This document shows positions 43,301-54,450 of a DNA stretch of 64,000 nt, piece by piece; the stretch's first letter is position 1; the number at the start of each line of letters is the position of its first letter. Under the pieces are notes generated by a model. The model was not told the origin of the DNA and ran no database searches. It saw nothing but the letters and a program-made list of their open reading frames with translations. The translations under genes were made by a program, and so were the position numbers. Location: NCBI GenBank assembly GCA_036936605.1, contig JAUPFV010000005.1:233211770-233275769 (forward strand), given 5' to 3'. Origin of the DNA: Limnanthes douglasii subsp. nivea (Eukaryota > Streptophyta > Magnoliopsida > Brassicales > Limnanthaceae).

Positions 43301-44050
43301 GAAAACACTATGTTATTTCCATTAAAACACAAAAAAGAAATCATTTATCTGTTGTTGAATTGAGGACCATTATCGGTGGTGATTTTATGAAGCACTCCAA
43401 AGCGACAACAGATTTTATTCACAATGAACTTAATAACATCTTTGAATTTTGTACCAGATAAAGGTTCAACTTCAACCCACTTTGATAAGTAATGTACCGA
43501 TACTATAATCATTTGACGCCCTCTAGAAGCTATAGACAATGGTTCTACCAAATCTGTTCCCCACCTATCAAAAGGGATAGTTCCAAATATGGAAATAAGC
43601 GTTACTGCTGGTTTGTGAATAAAAATGGCAAAGAGTGATAAGTATCACAACCTTGAATTAAGATCTTAACATCATTCATAACCGAAGGCCAATAATAACC
43701 TGTAAACAAAACCCGGTGTGGCAAAGAACTGAAACCACAATGAGTTGAACTTTCACCATCATGCAACTTAGATAAATTCTCTTGAGATTCTTGCTTTCCC
43801 AAACAATGCAGCAATGGTATACTTAAATATTTTTTATATAGAACTTCATCCAATACAACATAACCATTGCCCTTATATATTAACTTTTTAGCCAACTATG
43901 AATCTTGAGATAATATATCTTGTAATAAAAAATTAAGAATATCAAACCTCGAATCACTTCGAATTATGTTTGGAGTAACAAATACTTCCTCGCCATATTT
44001 ACATTGCTCTGAATGTGTCAAAATCGAAGAACTCTCATGTAACAATATCC
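43301..44050 (-). pseudogene. Integrase of element E, C-terminal half deleted
   Basis: Zinc-finger part at 43895-43602 (LSKLHDGESSTHCGFSSLPH, GCDTYH; the last zinc cysteine is changed to histidine/tyrosine context), and core at 43551-43345 (VEPLSIASRGRQMIIVSVHY, SKWVEVEPLSGT, FGVLHKITTDNGPQFNNR). After FNNR and a stop the reading passes into the 36-bp array near 43300, so the third catalytic residue and the C-terminal domain are deleted. Confidence 0.75.
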
Positions 44051-44112
44051 ATGGATATTTTTCTGTATAAGCAATTGTTCCTAAACAATCAATAAGTGTA
44101 ATATCTCATCGG

Positions 44113-44547
44113 TTAATATGCTATACAAATCATTTTTTCAAACAAAATAGTCAAATTTTGAAGCTCGCGTATATACAAAATTAACTGATCTTTCTTAGCC
44201 TCGGATACACCAGCTAACGCATCCTTATACTCAGCCTCATTATTCAATGCGTGAAAGCCAAATCGAATAGCCTCATACATTGCCTCTCCAGAATAAGCAA
44301 CTAATTGAACCAATGCATTACATGCCAATAAGATAAACTCACCATCTGTTCGAAAGACCCACATCGAAGTTTCTCGCAAAACCTTCTTATTTTCCCCATC
44401 ATCTGATCGGCTCGAATAAAATTTGAGTAGAAAACAAGCTAAAGCTTGAGCTTTAATAGCTATTCGAGGAGAAAAAATGATGTCAAAATCTCCCAATTCT
44501 ATTAACCATTTAGTTTTTCTACCAGAAATATCTGGTCCTTGTAACAC
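44113..44547 (-). pseudogene. RNase H end and archaeal-type RNase H, element E
   Basis: One open frame of 144 residues: LQGPDISGRKTKWLIELGDF, SPRIAIKAQALACFLLKF, MWVFRTDGEFILLACNALVQ, FGFHALNNEAEYKDALAGVS, then directly EAKKDQLILYIRELQNLTIL. The segment with the third catalytic residue (MDSQLL in element C) is missing by an in-frame deletion after AGV. Confidence 0.75.
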
Positions 44548-44559
44548 ATCTTAGATGGG

Positions 44560-44835
44560 AATGAAGTTCAAACCAAAATAGTGTGATCCTGAAAATAAGG
44601 GCACATTTTCCTAGGACCAACTACTAAAGAAAAATCATATATTTCAAGATTCAAATATATTTTCTCCGACGACAACAAACTTTTACTAACATAATAGACT
44701 GGCTTTAAAACTCTCTTGTCTTCACATATCAAAACAACGCTTACAACAAAATCAGGCACTGCTATATACAAAAACAGTTGCTCTCCAATTCGAGGCTTGG
44801 ATAAAATCTATGGTGACAACAAAAGTTCTTAATCT
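44560..44835 (-). pseudogene. RNase H domain, element E
   Basis: IAVPDFVVSVVLICEDKRVL, KPVYYVSKSLLSSEKIYLNL, LVVGPRKMCPYFQDHTILV. Compared with element C, a frameshift near 44560 breaks the link to the following domain. Confidence 0.7.
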
Positions 44836-45780
44836 TTGAAAACGATGCTTCACAATCTTGTGCCTATTAAAAATCTTTGGGTCTTTATAACAAGACTTGC
44901 ACTTCTTTTATAGTTCGAGGCGATGTCATCGAAACTAAAACCTTCAATCCTTTTGATCTGCTTATATTCCTTTCTCACTAATAATAAACCCCAAAAGTTA
45001 ACCTAATCGGACACCAAAAGTACATTTTTCGGGATTCAACTAAAAACAAATGGCTCTCAAATTAAAAAAATTCTCCTCTAAATCTTCGAGGTGTTCATCA
45101 TCTGTGAAACTCTTAACCAACATATCATCAATATCTGCGTCTTTATTTGTTCTAATCTGAGGAACAACAGCCTTATTCATCAACCTTTGATATGTTGCTC
45201 CAACATTCTTCAACGGAAATAGAATGACCCTATAACAATGTAGTCCTCGATCACTTATGAATGTAGTACTTTCCTGATCTTTCACATCCATTTGAATCCA
45301 ATTATACCCTACAAAAGCATCCATAAATATTTTTATTCTCTGAAGTAGAATCAACCAGCTGATCTATTCGAGGGACATGGAATGAATTTTTAATACATGC
45401 TCGATTCAAATCTGTGAAGTCAACACACATTCTCCATTTTCCATTCTTTGTTTTGACTAACACCAAATTTGTACTCTGTAAATTATATTGTGCCTCCCTA
45501 ATATGTCTGACGTTGGAGAGACGAATCACTTATTGAACAATAACCTTTTTATTTTCCACATAAAAAGATCGTCTTTTATGAATAACATGCTTTATCCTCG
45601 AATCTATTGTCATGCTATTATATATTATTGCAGATAGAATTGCTATGAGATCCTCTATTTTCCAAGCGAAAACATCCAAATTATTAAATAAAAATTATGA
45701 CAACTGATCACGCAAAGTAGAAGACAACAATGATCATATTCATAAAGTCTTCCCCTTAGAGAAAATGTGCTCTTAGATAT
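44836..45780 (-). pseudogene. Reverse transcriptase of element E
   Basis: VRHIREAQYNLQSTNLVLVK, TKNGKWRMCVDFTDLNRAC, VPRIDQLVDSTSENKN (45529-45302), then FMDAFVGYNWIQMDVKDQES, FPLKNVGATYQRLMNKAVVP, ADIDDMLVKSFTDDEHLEDL (45354-45040). The active site reads ADIDD, so the tyrosine of YxDD is changed to alanine-aspartate context. The connection part beyond 45040 is broken. Confidence 0.75.
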
Positions 45781-45859
45781 CATCGCTTAATGTTAAAGAA
45801 CCCGGGGTTTCTCTCGGATCATCTACTTTTTCCTCATCTAAGGTCAACCCCCTTGGTTG

Positions 45860-47170
45860 CTATTCAGCCATGTGATCCTCAGAATTAGAAGCTTGTATCC
45901 TGAGTGTTGTTGCATAACATTTCCTGGCCATTTTTTGGCAACTTCGAACTACACCCACACGATCTTTAATGACATATTTCAAACATTGGTAAATAGTAGA
46001 CAGTACAGTATGCATTCTTGAAAGCCAATATCTTCCAAAAATAGCATTGTAACTAGTTGGACATTCAACCACCATGAACAAGACTTGAACTGTATTTTTA
46101 AACGTGCATTTTCCCAAAGCACACTTCACCTTTGAATTCCCCAATTACCTGACTTGTTACACCTGTAAACCTAATTATAGTATGGTCAGATCGATAAATT
46201 TGAGGCGGATTACGCATCATAATATATGTATATTTGAGTAACACATTCGCATTTGTATGTATTAGAATGTGTTCAATTCCACATCTCTCTGCCCCTATAA
46301 CAACTGCATTCTCATGAGGGCCAGCTATTCATATCAAATCATCTCCATCGAACAAATGAAAATGAGTATTTTGTTTGCTATATAAATGCACAGACATTCT
46401 TCCTTCGACCTGAGTGTCTACACTGACAACGTGCCTCTTTTACGTAGTTGCACGGGCATATGGTTATATGGCCCTTTTAGACAAACGAAAACGGGTTTTA
46501 TTTGGCGCCTCGATATCCAAATTAGGCCATGCGATCACTCAAATCGAACGCGTCGAGAAGCCCAACGATTTTCGGAAGCATCACGGGGAAAATCCAGGTG
46601 ATGAAGTTCAGGCCTAAGATTCAACCGTTTAAGCCATTTTTCCCTCTTTTTATGAATTTTCTACATTTTTCTATTTCTGTTGAATTTTATTAAAATAATT
46701 AACCAGCACCAACTGGTTTGAAATTGGGCTGGGATTTATCTTATTGCATAAGGAAGAAGCTATAATTTTGGGTTAGGGTTTTGAGCACTTTTATAAAAGG
46801 CTCTCAAAGCCTAGTTTTGCAGCAGACTTTTTTGAATAGAATTTGATTTTCTCTAAAGTCTGACCTAGGGTTAGAACTATCTATCTTTCTGTTTTTTGTC
46901 CTTCTTTCTCTGTATTTTCCGCCACCTGTTCCGTCTTGTAGCTTGGCGCTACCACTTTTGCTGGAACTATTAGTGTTACCAGTCATGGATACTCCCGGAA
47001 AGATTGGCAAGGACTCAAAATTCTCACATAAGCATCGAACTCGTCCTTGCTCTACCGGTTCATCCACATCAATCAAAATTAGTTGATTTGGATCTGTATC
47101 TATATATTATGAGGCTGCATCAAACTCATCGCACTTGAAGTCTAGAATCATCAACGCACTTTTTTCCTTC
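45860..47170 (-). pseudogene. Protease region of element E, split by an insertion
   Basis: The leader (VDEPVEQGRVRCLCENFESL, FPGVSMTGNTNSSSKSG; 47076-46950) is interrupted by foreign sequence (46948-46440) and resumes with VEGRMSVHLYSKQNTHFHLF. The active site is degraded (ILIHTNANVLLKY near 46260: the DTGSS aspartate is histidine). The C-terminal part is open (46144-45860: FMVVECPTSYNAIFGRYWLS, STIYQCLKYVIKDRVGVV). Confidence 0.7.
46440..46948 (+). mobile_element. Unidentified 0.5-kb insertion, possibly a solo LTR
   Basis: It splits the protease region of element E between codons that are adjacent in elements C and F. It contains TTTATAAAAGGCTCTC (near 46792), a TATA-like box followed by a T-rich leader-like part, as in an LTR. 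It begins around ACGTAGTTGCACGGGC and ends around GGCGCTACCAC. A TTTT is present on both sides, but no clear 5-bp duplication. The small open frames inside (46386-46617) overlap each other and look random. Confidence 0.45.
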
Positions 47171-47190
47171 GAATTTGGATTTGTAGCTTG

Positions 47191-47599
47191 TTAAATTGAG
47201 AGACTATTACTAATTTAATCGTAATAAAGATGCAACATAATGTTTTTTTCTTCTTAATTTTTCCAAAAAAACCATTATAAAGGTGTAATTCATATATATT
47301 CATTGTTAACATTTTGAACAATTGGAAGAAAGTAAATAATGGAAACGATTATGTTTTTTATGTCACATTGGGAAATGAAAAAATTCTAGTTCAACCTATG
47401 GTTTTGGGGGCTATTGTTTTTATCATCGAAAAACCTATCATGTTACTTTGAAAAGATAGTTTAGAAACAAAGTAAAGAAGAAATTAAACAAAATCGGTTG
47501 CATCTTAAATCATCGATAAGTGAAGAATATAAACTATATTGATTCCTGACATGGGTGGTTTTTTTTTATATGTACTGAAATCTATTCGGCAACAAGAAA
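47191..47599. other. AT-rich stretch, no gene seen
   Basis: No recognisable coding or transposon structure between the broken end of element E and the hAT remnant. Confidence 0.5.
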
Positions 47600-48072
47600 A
47601 ATAAAGATAAATAGTGATAATGGAACATCATTACATGGCATAAATATTTTTCGCTGCCATAGATCAACAATCGCAAGATTTAAACAATAGATCTAGTGAA
47701 CAAGCAACAAACCTTCCCACTTTGAGTACATCATTGAATGCTAGGGATGATAACAGATTATTCAATATAAAGAATATGTGTATGCTTGCTTAAATTTTTT
47801 ATCCCGATGATTTTTTCATAAAAGTAAAAATTTGGTTGAGGTGCGAAATAGAGCATTATGGACTAGATATTCATATTCATCCAAATTTTAATAATATCTA
47901 TACTCCTGCTGATTTATACCAAAGAATGGTGACAACAAGAAAAACCGAAGTGTATTCACTAATAGATAGAATTTTATGTATTGTCTTAACAAATTTTATT
48001 TTTATAGTTAGTTCAATGTCATTACTTTGTATAAGAACTTTGTCTATATATAAATATACAATTACCACCTAA
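47600..48072 (+). pseudogene. hAT-type transposase remnant
   Basis: Broken plus-strand frames read FFAAIDQQSQDLNNRSSEQA, TNLPTLSTSLNARDDNRLFN, KNMCMLA, a stop, FYPDDFF, then (47836-48072) RCEIEHYGLDIHIHPNFNNI, ADLYQRMVTTRKTEVYSLID, RILCIVLT. The order and spacing match the region before the dimerisation domain in plant TTF/zinc-finger MYM-type hAT transposases (DxQLxELxxRF, LxxLSxxLxP, FYPxDF, DLxxxxVxTxKxxxYPLV). The dimerisation domain itself and the N terminus are missing. No terminal repeats were found. Confidence 0.65.
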
Positions 48073-48137
48073 TCATTACACAGTTTAGTATATAAACATT
48101 GGTATGCCATATTGTGTATAATTCAAATAGTTATTAT

Positions 48138-48387
48138 TAAATGTGAATCTTGTTTCTTGAGAGAGAAAGTAAAAGAGAGAGTTTAATTGTACAAAGATAA
48201 AGTAAGAGAAAACTAATCTCATCTAATGAAAAAAATGTCAACCTTTATTCATTGCTTCAGCCTTTATTTATAAGCGTGCTAGACTTAGTTACACTTTACA
48301 AGTGGGTAAATTACACTTTAACTCTCTATATTTGCAAGTATTTTAAATACTCTCTTTCAACAATACAATTTATCACATACAACTTTA
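48138..48387 (-). mobile_element. 3' LTR of element F
   Basis: About 250 bp, matching 58102-58358 (GTGAATCTTGTTTCTTGAGA at one end, TTTATCACATACAACTTTA at the other). It is unusually short compared with the 350-bp LTRs of C and D. The minus-strand start reads TAAAGTTG, so the usual TG is not seen. Confidence 0.85.
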
Positions 48388-48429
48388 GTAGCCCTCTAGT
48401 TCTTATGAAGGTCAATGAATAAGACCTAG
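48388..48429 (-). promoter_or_regulatory. Hairpin plus polypurine tract of element F
   Basis: On the minus strand CTAGGTCTTAT (48429-48419) pairs with ATAAGAACTAG (48406-48396) with one mismatch over 11 bases and a 12-base loop; AGAGGGCTAC follows up to the LTR. Confidence 0.65.
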
Positions 48430-49014
48430 TAATCATAAAAAAATCACGGTAGGTAAAAATTGTTAATTGCAAAAATATAACTTACTTTGAATTAGACATT
48501 CTCATTTGTTTGTCAAAATGAGTTGTCTGAACAATTGTTATCCTCGAATAAATCCACATTTGGATTTTACCTCGAATGTAAAGCATTTGTCAACTAATTC
48601 ACTTTGAAGTTGGCTTGACCCATTGTTTTTGCTTCGAATATTCATACATAGAATCATTAGTTGGCCTTTCTATAACAATTGGAAATTAACAAGTGTCATA
48701 TAATTCCTTTACAAGTAACCGTTTGGAATTCTCTCTTTCTACTCAATATTCATGATCACCTCTCTAACTTCTCTGACCAATTTCTGTTTCATATCTCCAT
48801 TATAAATACTCCCTCACTCACAAATACCTTTTAAGGAGAGAAAGTAATTTTTTTTCTGAGAGAATCCCAAGCTACCTCGACTTGAAAACCTAGATTCTTA
48901 GTTTACTTCATTTGAAAAACCAATTTGTTGGCTACCTTCGTCGGAAAACTCATATTTCCCACCTAGTCTTCAAATTTTATGAACCAATTTGAAGATTTTT
49001 CTTCATCTTAGTTT
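48430..49014 (+). promoter_or_regulatory. Promoter region of the element F extra gene
   Basis: No gene. TATAAATAC at 48801-48809, then TCACTCACAAATACC and a purine-rich leader, before ATGs at 49015 and 49075. The same TATA word is in C and D. Confidence 0.6.
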
Positions 49015-52000
49015 ATGAAAATATCCCCAGCTATTAAAAATTATTTTTTTGGCTTTTGCCATTATTTATATATTATGGAGAGGGCTTCCGAGTCTAAACC
49101 TGCGGGAGTAATAGAAAATTCTCCTCAATTTTCTACTAAAACTACTGTTTACAGTAATTACAACCCCAATCAAAGTTACCCTAATTTTTATATTTCATCC
49201 AACCCAAAAAGAAACCATTTACCACCATCATCATCTCGAATTTTTTCTCCAGCATTTTCTGGCTCCACATCAGTTTCTCTTTAGAAAAACCGTAAAGTAA
49301 CACAAAGAAAATCTACCACGGAAAATCAGAAAAAAAAATTCATCACCTATCAATTCTGATCCACCTCGAACCTTACCAAAGAGACTCCTCAGATTCATCC
49401 AGAAGTTCACCTCTCCCAAAATCTTCTTGTTAAAAAGAAAGCATTCATAACTATGGGAGACCTCGAGGCTCACAACACTTCACAAAATTCTTCCCAAAAC
49501 ACTGGTCAAAACATCACAAATAACTCTACACCATTATCTTCTCTCCTAAGGGAGATTGTTGAGACCACTATGGAGTCACAAAAAAATTCCTCAAATATTC
49601 AAGAAAAAAATCCAACATCGAACCCGAAACCTTCTCAACTAATAGACAAAACTTCTGAAGAATAAGCTTATTCATAGGAAACTATGTCAAATGTCGAGGC
49701 TAAAGAAAGTCATGTTGCATCTGATACTAAAGAAAATGCTTTGAAAAAAAAGATCACCAGAGAAAAAGAAAACAAAAAGAAGGCTCCAATTAAAATTCCC
49801 GAAGATGTTGTTACTTCAGTAAATGTGAATTTAAAACCACTCCTCCTTGAATATATCATGGCGCTGAAAAACGTGTCATATATTTATTATAGTAAAGCTC
49901 AAGGTTGTGGTCTAAAAAATCAATGGGGAATGCAAGACAACGTAACACTTCAACTACCAAAAGAAGGTGAGACTCCACTTAATTGTGGAGAAAATGAATT
50001 GGTGGTCTATCCTCAGATCATCAACTGGGGTCTTCGGTTCCCACTGGATCAGATGATAGTGTAGTACTTCGAAATCCCGGACCTCTGCCCAATAAAAACA
50101 ACACCAAATGTTTTTGGTTCACACCCTTGTCAGTGATTATGGCTTCTCGACTAAGCCAAACGCCTCTCTCCATCAAAGACTTCATCGCCATCACAAGAGT
50201 TTTGAAGGGAGCGGCACTACCTTTCTACTATCTGACACTTACTAATGATTTCAAAATTATCGACGATCTACTCGAAGCTAAAACATTCAAGAAACAAAGA
50301 TTTGTCTTTATATCTAGTGCTTGGGAGAATGGGAAAAAGATATCTGAAAAGAACCCTTTCAAACTCAACCTTGGTTGGCGAAACAAGGGTAAGTTATATT
50401 GTCATTTCTTCTGATCTTGTATAACTTGAATCATTTTTTCATATGTATTACTATTGTACTTAGGAATTTCGAAGAGGTACAATGGTCGCAAAAAGGATGG
50501 AATAGATATTTTTTCTAAATTTGCCACTTGGTCATAATATGAATGGGGTAATGGGTTCCACTTAGCTTTTCAACCCATAAACTTTATCAATAGTCTTATG
50601 TGTAGGATCTCCCTGGGTGTCAACCTCCTAGAAAAATTAATAGGACCACCAAACCAACAGCTTGTTGTGAAGAGATTGATAACACTTGATTATAAGGTTA
50701 CTCGGCCTATACGAAACAGATCAGATAGCAATTTGCCCTCGAAAAAAAAATGAAAAAAGCAGCTAGCACATCTGGTGCTAGCCCTTCATTTAATAGGAAG
50801 CCACAAAAGAAAGAGACTAAGATTAAAAGGAAGGTAACTGAAACCAGCCTTCCAACAATCAAAGAAATAGTCGAGGTTGAACCTTCTTAAAAAAGAAAGA
50901 ACGGCTGCCCAAAGAAAAAGAGTACTTCAAAAACTGTACGAACTAAGAAAATAGAAAAGAATTCTGAAAAACCTGTATCAGAAGTTCCTCCTCCCGAAGT
51001 TGAAGAAACTAAAGTGGAATATCATCAAAGAGAAACTGCAGTGGAAGATCACTGAGGAGATGATCATTTTATTCTTGATGAGCCCATTAGTACAAAATAA
51101 CTTCAAGACCTCTACAAAGATATGGATCCAAGGGTCAAACAAATCCAAGAGAAGCTTCAACAAATTGGCCATCAAGTTACTGCTCCTCTTTTACATAAAA
51201 TTCTAAATTCAGAACTTCCCGTGGCTGCCCCATTGTCTGCTCTCATGCCTTACAATAATAAGAAGTTCATTCATATCGAAGAGTCATCCGAATAAGTTTT
51301 ACTCGCACTGCAACCTTTTTCCAATCTTGAAGCAGTAGCGCAAAATATAGACACAGAAGTGGACTTTGCTCGAAGTTATCTAGAACTTATGGCCAAAGAG
51401 ATGGTCGAATATAAAAAAGATGCTGCTGCAGAGAAAAGAATGAAATAAATATTTGGTAAAAATCAAGAAACAATTTCATATGTTCGAAGGTGACATTTTA
51501 GAATAAATTAAAGGACCAATCCACCTCAAACATCATGTACGCTCTAGTCATGAACAAAAAAACAGAAGAGCTCAAGTCTTCCCATCGGGTTGAGATGGAT
51601 AAACTTAAAGTTAAACATGCCATGGAGATTATGAGGAGTATAAAAGATACTCATCTCTTCCAGATTCTCTAAACAAGAGCAAAGAATAAAACAATAAACT
51701 CACTGATGATATGTTTCACTTAAGACAACCCTTGAAAAAGAAAAATAAGTCGTTGTGCAAATTTCGAAGACTCTGCGTGGACTAGATACCCTAGCTACAA
51801 TAAAAAATACCGAGGAGCAACAAACAATTACTTTGCTCCGCGAATTTGACGCATCATTCCGTAAATCAAATATTTCATTCTTTTTGGAATCAATGCCCAT
51901 AGCTAACCGTCCTAGTGAATCCTTCGACCCTGTTCCGACTGATTCTTCTGAAGAAACAGAGTTAGAAGAAAATGAAGATGCCATTGAACAAGAAGGAGAT

Positions 52001-52024
52001 TCATCTGAAAAGAACTCTGAATAG
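49015..52024 (+). pseudogene. Opposite-strand extra gene of element F
   Basis: N-terminal Ser/Pro/Asn-rich part from 49015 or 49075 (NFYISSNPKRNHLPPSSSRI), stop at 49284, an Asn/Ser-rich part (49453-49665), then the conserved domain (49684-50388): YIMALKNVSYIYYSKAQGC, NQWGMQDNVTLQLPKEGETP, ELVVYPQIINWGLRFPLDQM, a TAG at 50062-50064, MASRLSQTPLSIKDFIAITR, LPFYYLTLTNDFKIIDDLLE, RFVFISSAWENGKK, LNLGWRNK; then an intron; then ISKRYNGRKKDGIDIF, a Lys-rich basic part, a coiled-coil-like part (51300-51660) and an acidic tail FFLESMPIANRPSESFDPVP to 52024. It is the best preserved copy of the domain. Resembles Transposase_28-type plant proteins; role unknown. Confidence 0.75.
50389..50463 (+). other. 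Predicted 75-bp intron of the element F extra gene
   Basis: The donor GTAAGT follows CGAAACAAGG and the acceptor is TTGTACTTAG. The consensus donor, T-rich interior and equal position in elements B and C support a real intron. Confidence 0.8.
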
Positions 52025-52269
52025 AATGATTGATTGTTGTTTCCTTTTGTATGTATTTCGAAGTAATGTTTTGTTCTTGATGACTTATTTTTGTGAATGC
52101 TTAACTTCTTGGCATTCAAAAACATCTTCTTGTAAGATTGGATTCTAACTTCAATAAAAACTACTTTTCTTCCTTCCATATTTATATGCCAAGTTTTATC
52201 TTATCATAAATAATTTCAAATTGATGAACAAGGAATTCAATATACGTCACATATATATCTGTAATTTGT
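52025..52269. other. Short spacer, no gene seen
   Basis: 3' end region of the plus-strand gene. Contains TTTTGTTCTTGATGA and A-rich words. Nothing else is recognisable. Confidence 0.4.
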
Positions 52270-52530
52270 CAAATAAAAGTAGTGCATTTAGAAAATGTTA
52301 GCAACTCGAATACAACTAGTACGTTAAGGGAATGTAGCACCTCGAATATAATTAGTGCATGTAGAGAATGTAGCACCTCAAATATAATTGGTGCGTTTAG
52401 AGATCGTATCACCTCGAATATAATTGGTAATATGAAGAACGTAACATCTCGAATATAATTGGTGCGTCCAACGAATGTAGCACCTCAAATAACTTGTTGC
52501 ATTTAAAGAACGTAGCACCTCGAATATACT
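52270..52530 (-). repeat. 36-bp tandem repeats in 3' UTR of element F
   Basis: GTGCATTTA and variants start at 52282, 52319, 52355, 52391, about 52427, 52462 and 52498: about seven units, 36 apart. The unit is like GTAGCACCTCGAATATAAT plus TGGTGCGTTTAGAGA. The same unit is in element E. The following 52531-52740 holds the complement of the post-integrase motif (CCTCATTATAACCTCC near 52666). Confidence 0.85.
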
Positions 52531-52740
52531 TAGTTACTCTAGGTCAATATCATCAAAGATGATCAGTCTTTGACTAGTTATCAAGATAATATAAATACTG
52601 TTATTTAAAACAACCGCTGGCCAAAAAATAATTTTATCAATAACCTCGAATATATACGTGACACCTCATTATAACCTCCATGGACAACATGGTAGGAAAA
52701 AGTGTGTCAAATATTAAAAAAATTCTTAAAAAGGAAAAAT

Positions 52741-54043
52741 AATTCCCAATATAGTTTTAAATGTTCTATATTCCAAGGATGTTGAAGTATCCTTCCATGC
52801 TCATCACAAGGGCGATAAATACTCGATTTTTTTTCCTAATTCATCATATATGGACCCTCCCGATTCGGGGCCATCTTTCAAATTCGTTTGTATTTTGTAT
52901 AGGAATACTTTCCTAAATACTTTCACCTACTTTAAAATCCCTCCGTCTAACCTTCAAATTATATCGAGTCCTCATCAAACTTTGATAATGAGTCATATTC
53001 AAATGAACTCTAATTCTTTTCTCTTCGATCAAGTCTATGTCTGTTCTTTTGGCCTTTTCATTTACCTCTTTGGAATAGTGAATTACTCAATAAGAAGGTC
53101 AATTAGATCCTATGGGTCTAACAATAGCCATACCATACACCAAGGCAAAAGGTGTTTCCGCGTGCTTCTCTAAAAATTATACGATAAGCCCGCAACACCT
53201 CTTGCAAATAGTTAGGCCATTTCCCTGCAGAACCTGTTAAAATCATCTTCAAACATTCCAAAATAGACATATTAGTCACCTACACTTGAAAATTTACTCG
53301 AGGATGAAAAAGTGTAGAAAAGCATTGTTTGATACCCCTCGAAGCGCAAAAATAAGTCATTTATTTGTTGTTAAATTGAGGACCTTTATCTGTGGTGATT
53401 TTCCGAGGCATTCTAAAGAGATAACAAACATTATTCACAATGAACTTAATCACATCCTTGGATTTTGTACCAGATAATGGTTCATCCTCAGACAACTTCG
53501 AAAAGTAATCCACTGCCACAATGATCATTTGACATCCTTCGAAAGCCATAGACGATGGTCCTACCAAGTCTATTCCCCATCTGTAAAAAAGAATAACTTC
53601 AAAAATAGAAATATCAGTGGAACTTTTGGTATATGAATAAAATTGGCAAAGTGTGGAGAAGTATCATAACCTCTAACTAAGACCTTAGAACCATTCATAA
53701 TTAAAGGCCAATAATAACCTTCCAATAAAATCCGACGCATCAAAGACTTGAAACCACAGTAAGCTAAACCTTCACCATCATGCAACTTAGATAAAATCTC
53801 TTGAGATTCTTGCTTACTTAAATAACACAGCAATGGTCTATTTAAATATATTTTTTATAACACTTCTTCCAATACAACATAACCATAGGCTTTATATCTT
53901 AACTTTTTAAGCAATGGTTCATCTTGAGGTAACGTACCTCTTAGTAAAAAATTAAGGATATCAAACCTCCAATCACTTCGAATTACGTCTGCAGTGACAA
54001 ATACCTCATCATATTTACATTCTTCTAATTGTGTTAAAATCAA
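52741..54043 (-). pseudogene. Integrase of element F
   Basis: Blocks on the minus strand: FDILNFLLRGTLPQDEPLLK (54043-53855), zinc finger LSKLHDGEGLAYCGFKSLMR (histidine of AHCG replaced by tyrosine) and GYDTS (53833-53690), core MVGPSSMAFEGCQMIIVAVD, FRMPRKITTDKGPQFNN (N of DNGP replaced by K) at 53567-53361, then broken frames to the end LQHPWNIEHLKLYW near 52741. Many frameshifts. Confidence 0.75.
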
Positions 54044-54096
54044 AGCATTCTCTTGTAATAGTACACATGCATATTCTTATGTATAAGCAATTGTTG

Positions 54097-54450
54097 CTAA
54101 AGAATCAGCAATTTTATTATCTCATCGGTTAATATGCTCAAAATCACTTTGTCAAACAAAAGAGTCAAATTATGAAGCTCGTGTAGATACAAATTTAATT
54201 TATCTTTCTTGGCCTCATGTACACATTCTATATGATTTGCCACTAGCTGCGAATCTATTATCAAATGAACTGTTTTTGCTCCACAAATATTTTCATGCCT
54301 TAAAGCAGCTAACACAACCTCAATATTTGACGCATGAAAGCCAAAACGAATAGCCTGATGCATTGCCTCCCCAGAGGGTGCAACTAATTGAACCCATGCA
54401 ATACATCCCAATATGCTAGACCCACCATTTGTTCGAACCACCCACATCAA
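54097..54450 (-). pseudogene. Archaeal-type RNase H domain, element F
   Basis: MWVVRTNGGSSILGCIAWVQ, PSGEAMHQAIRFGFHASN, then ALRHENICGAKTVHLIIDSQ, LVANHIECVHEAKKDKLNLY. The first catalytic aspartate (TDGG) is asparagine and the NEAEY segment is shortened, so it should be inactive. Confidence 0.75.

Larger units (their letters stand above)
42885..47190 (-). mobile_element. Tat-lineage Ty3/gypsy element E, truncated at both ends
   Basis: Minus-strand protease, reverse transcriptase, RNase H, archaeal-type RNase H and an incomplete integrase, then a 36-bp repeat array and the last part of an opposite-strand gene. Both LTRs and gag are missing. Within its protease region lies an unrelated insertion of about 0.5 kb (46440-46948). 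Sequence is close to element F (domain order, array, extra-gene tail), so the two belong to one family. Confidence 0.8.

Noticed and set aside
46386..46617. Two overlapping plus-strand open frames (67 and 71 residues)
   Set aside because: They start in antisense protease sequence of element E and run into the 0.5-kb insertion; mutually exclusive frames with no recognisable motif.
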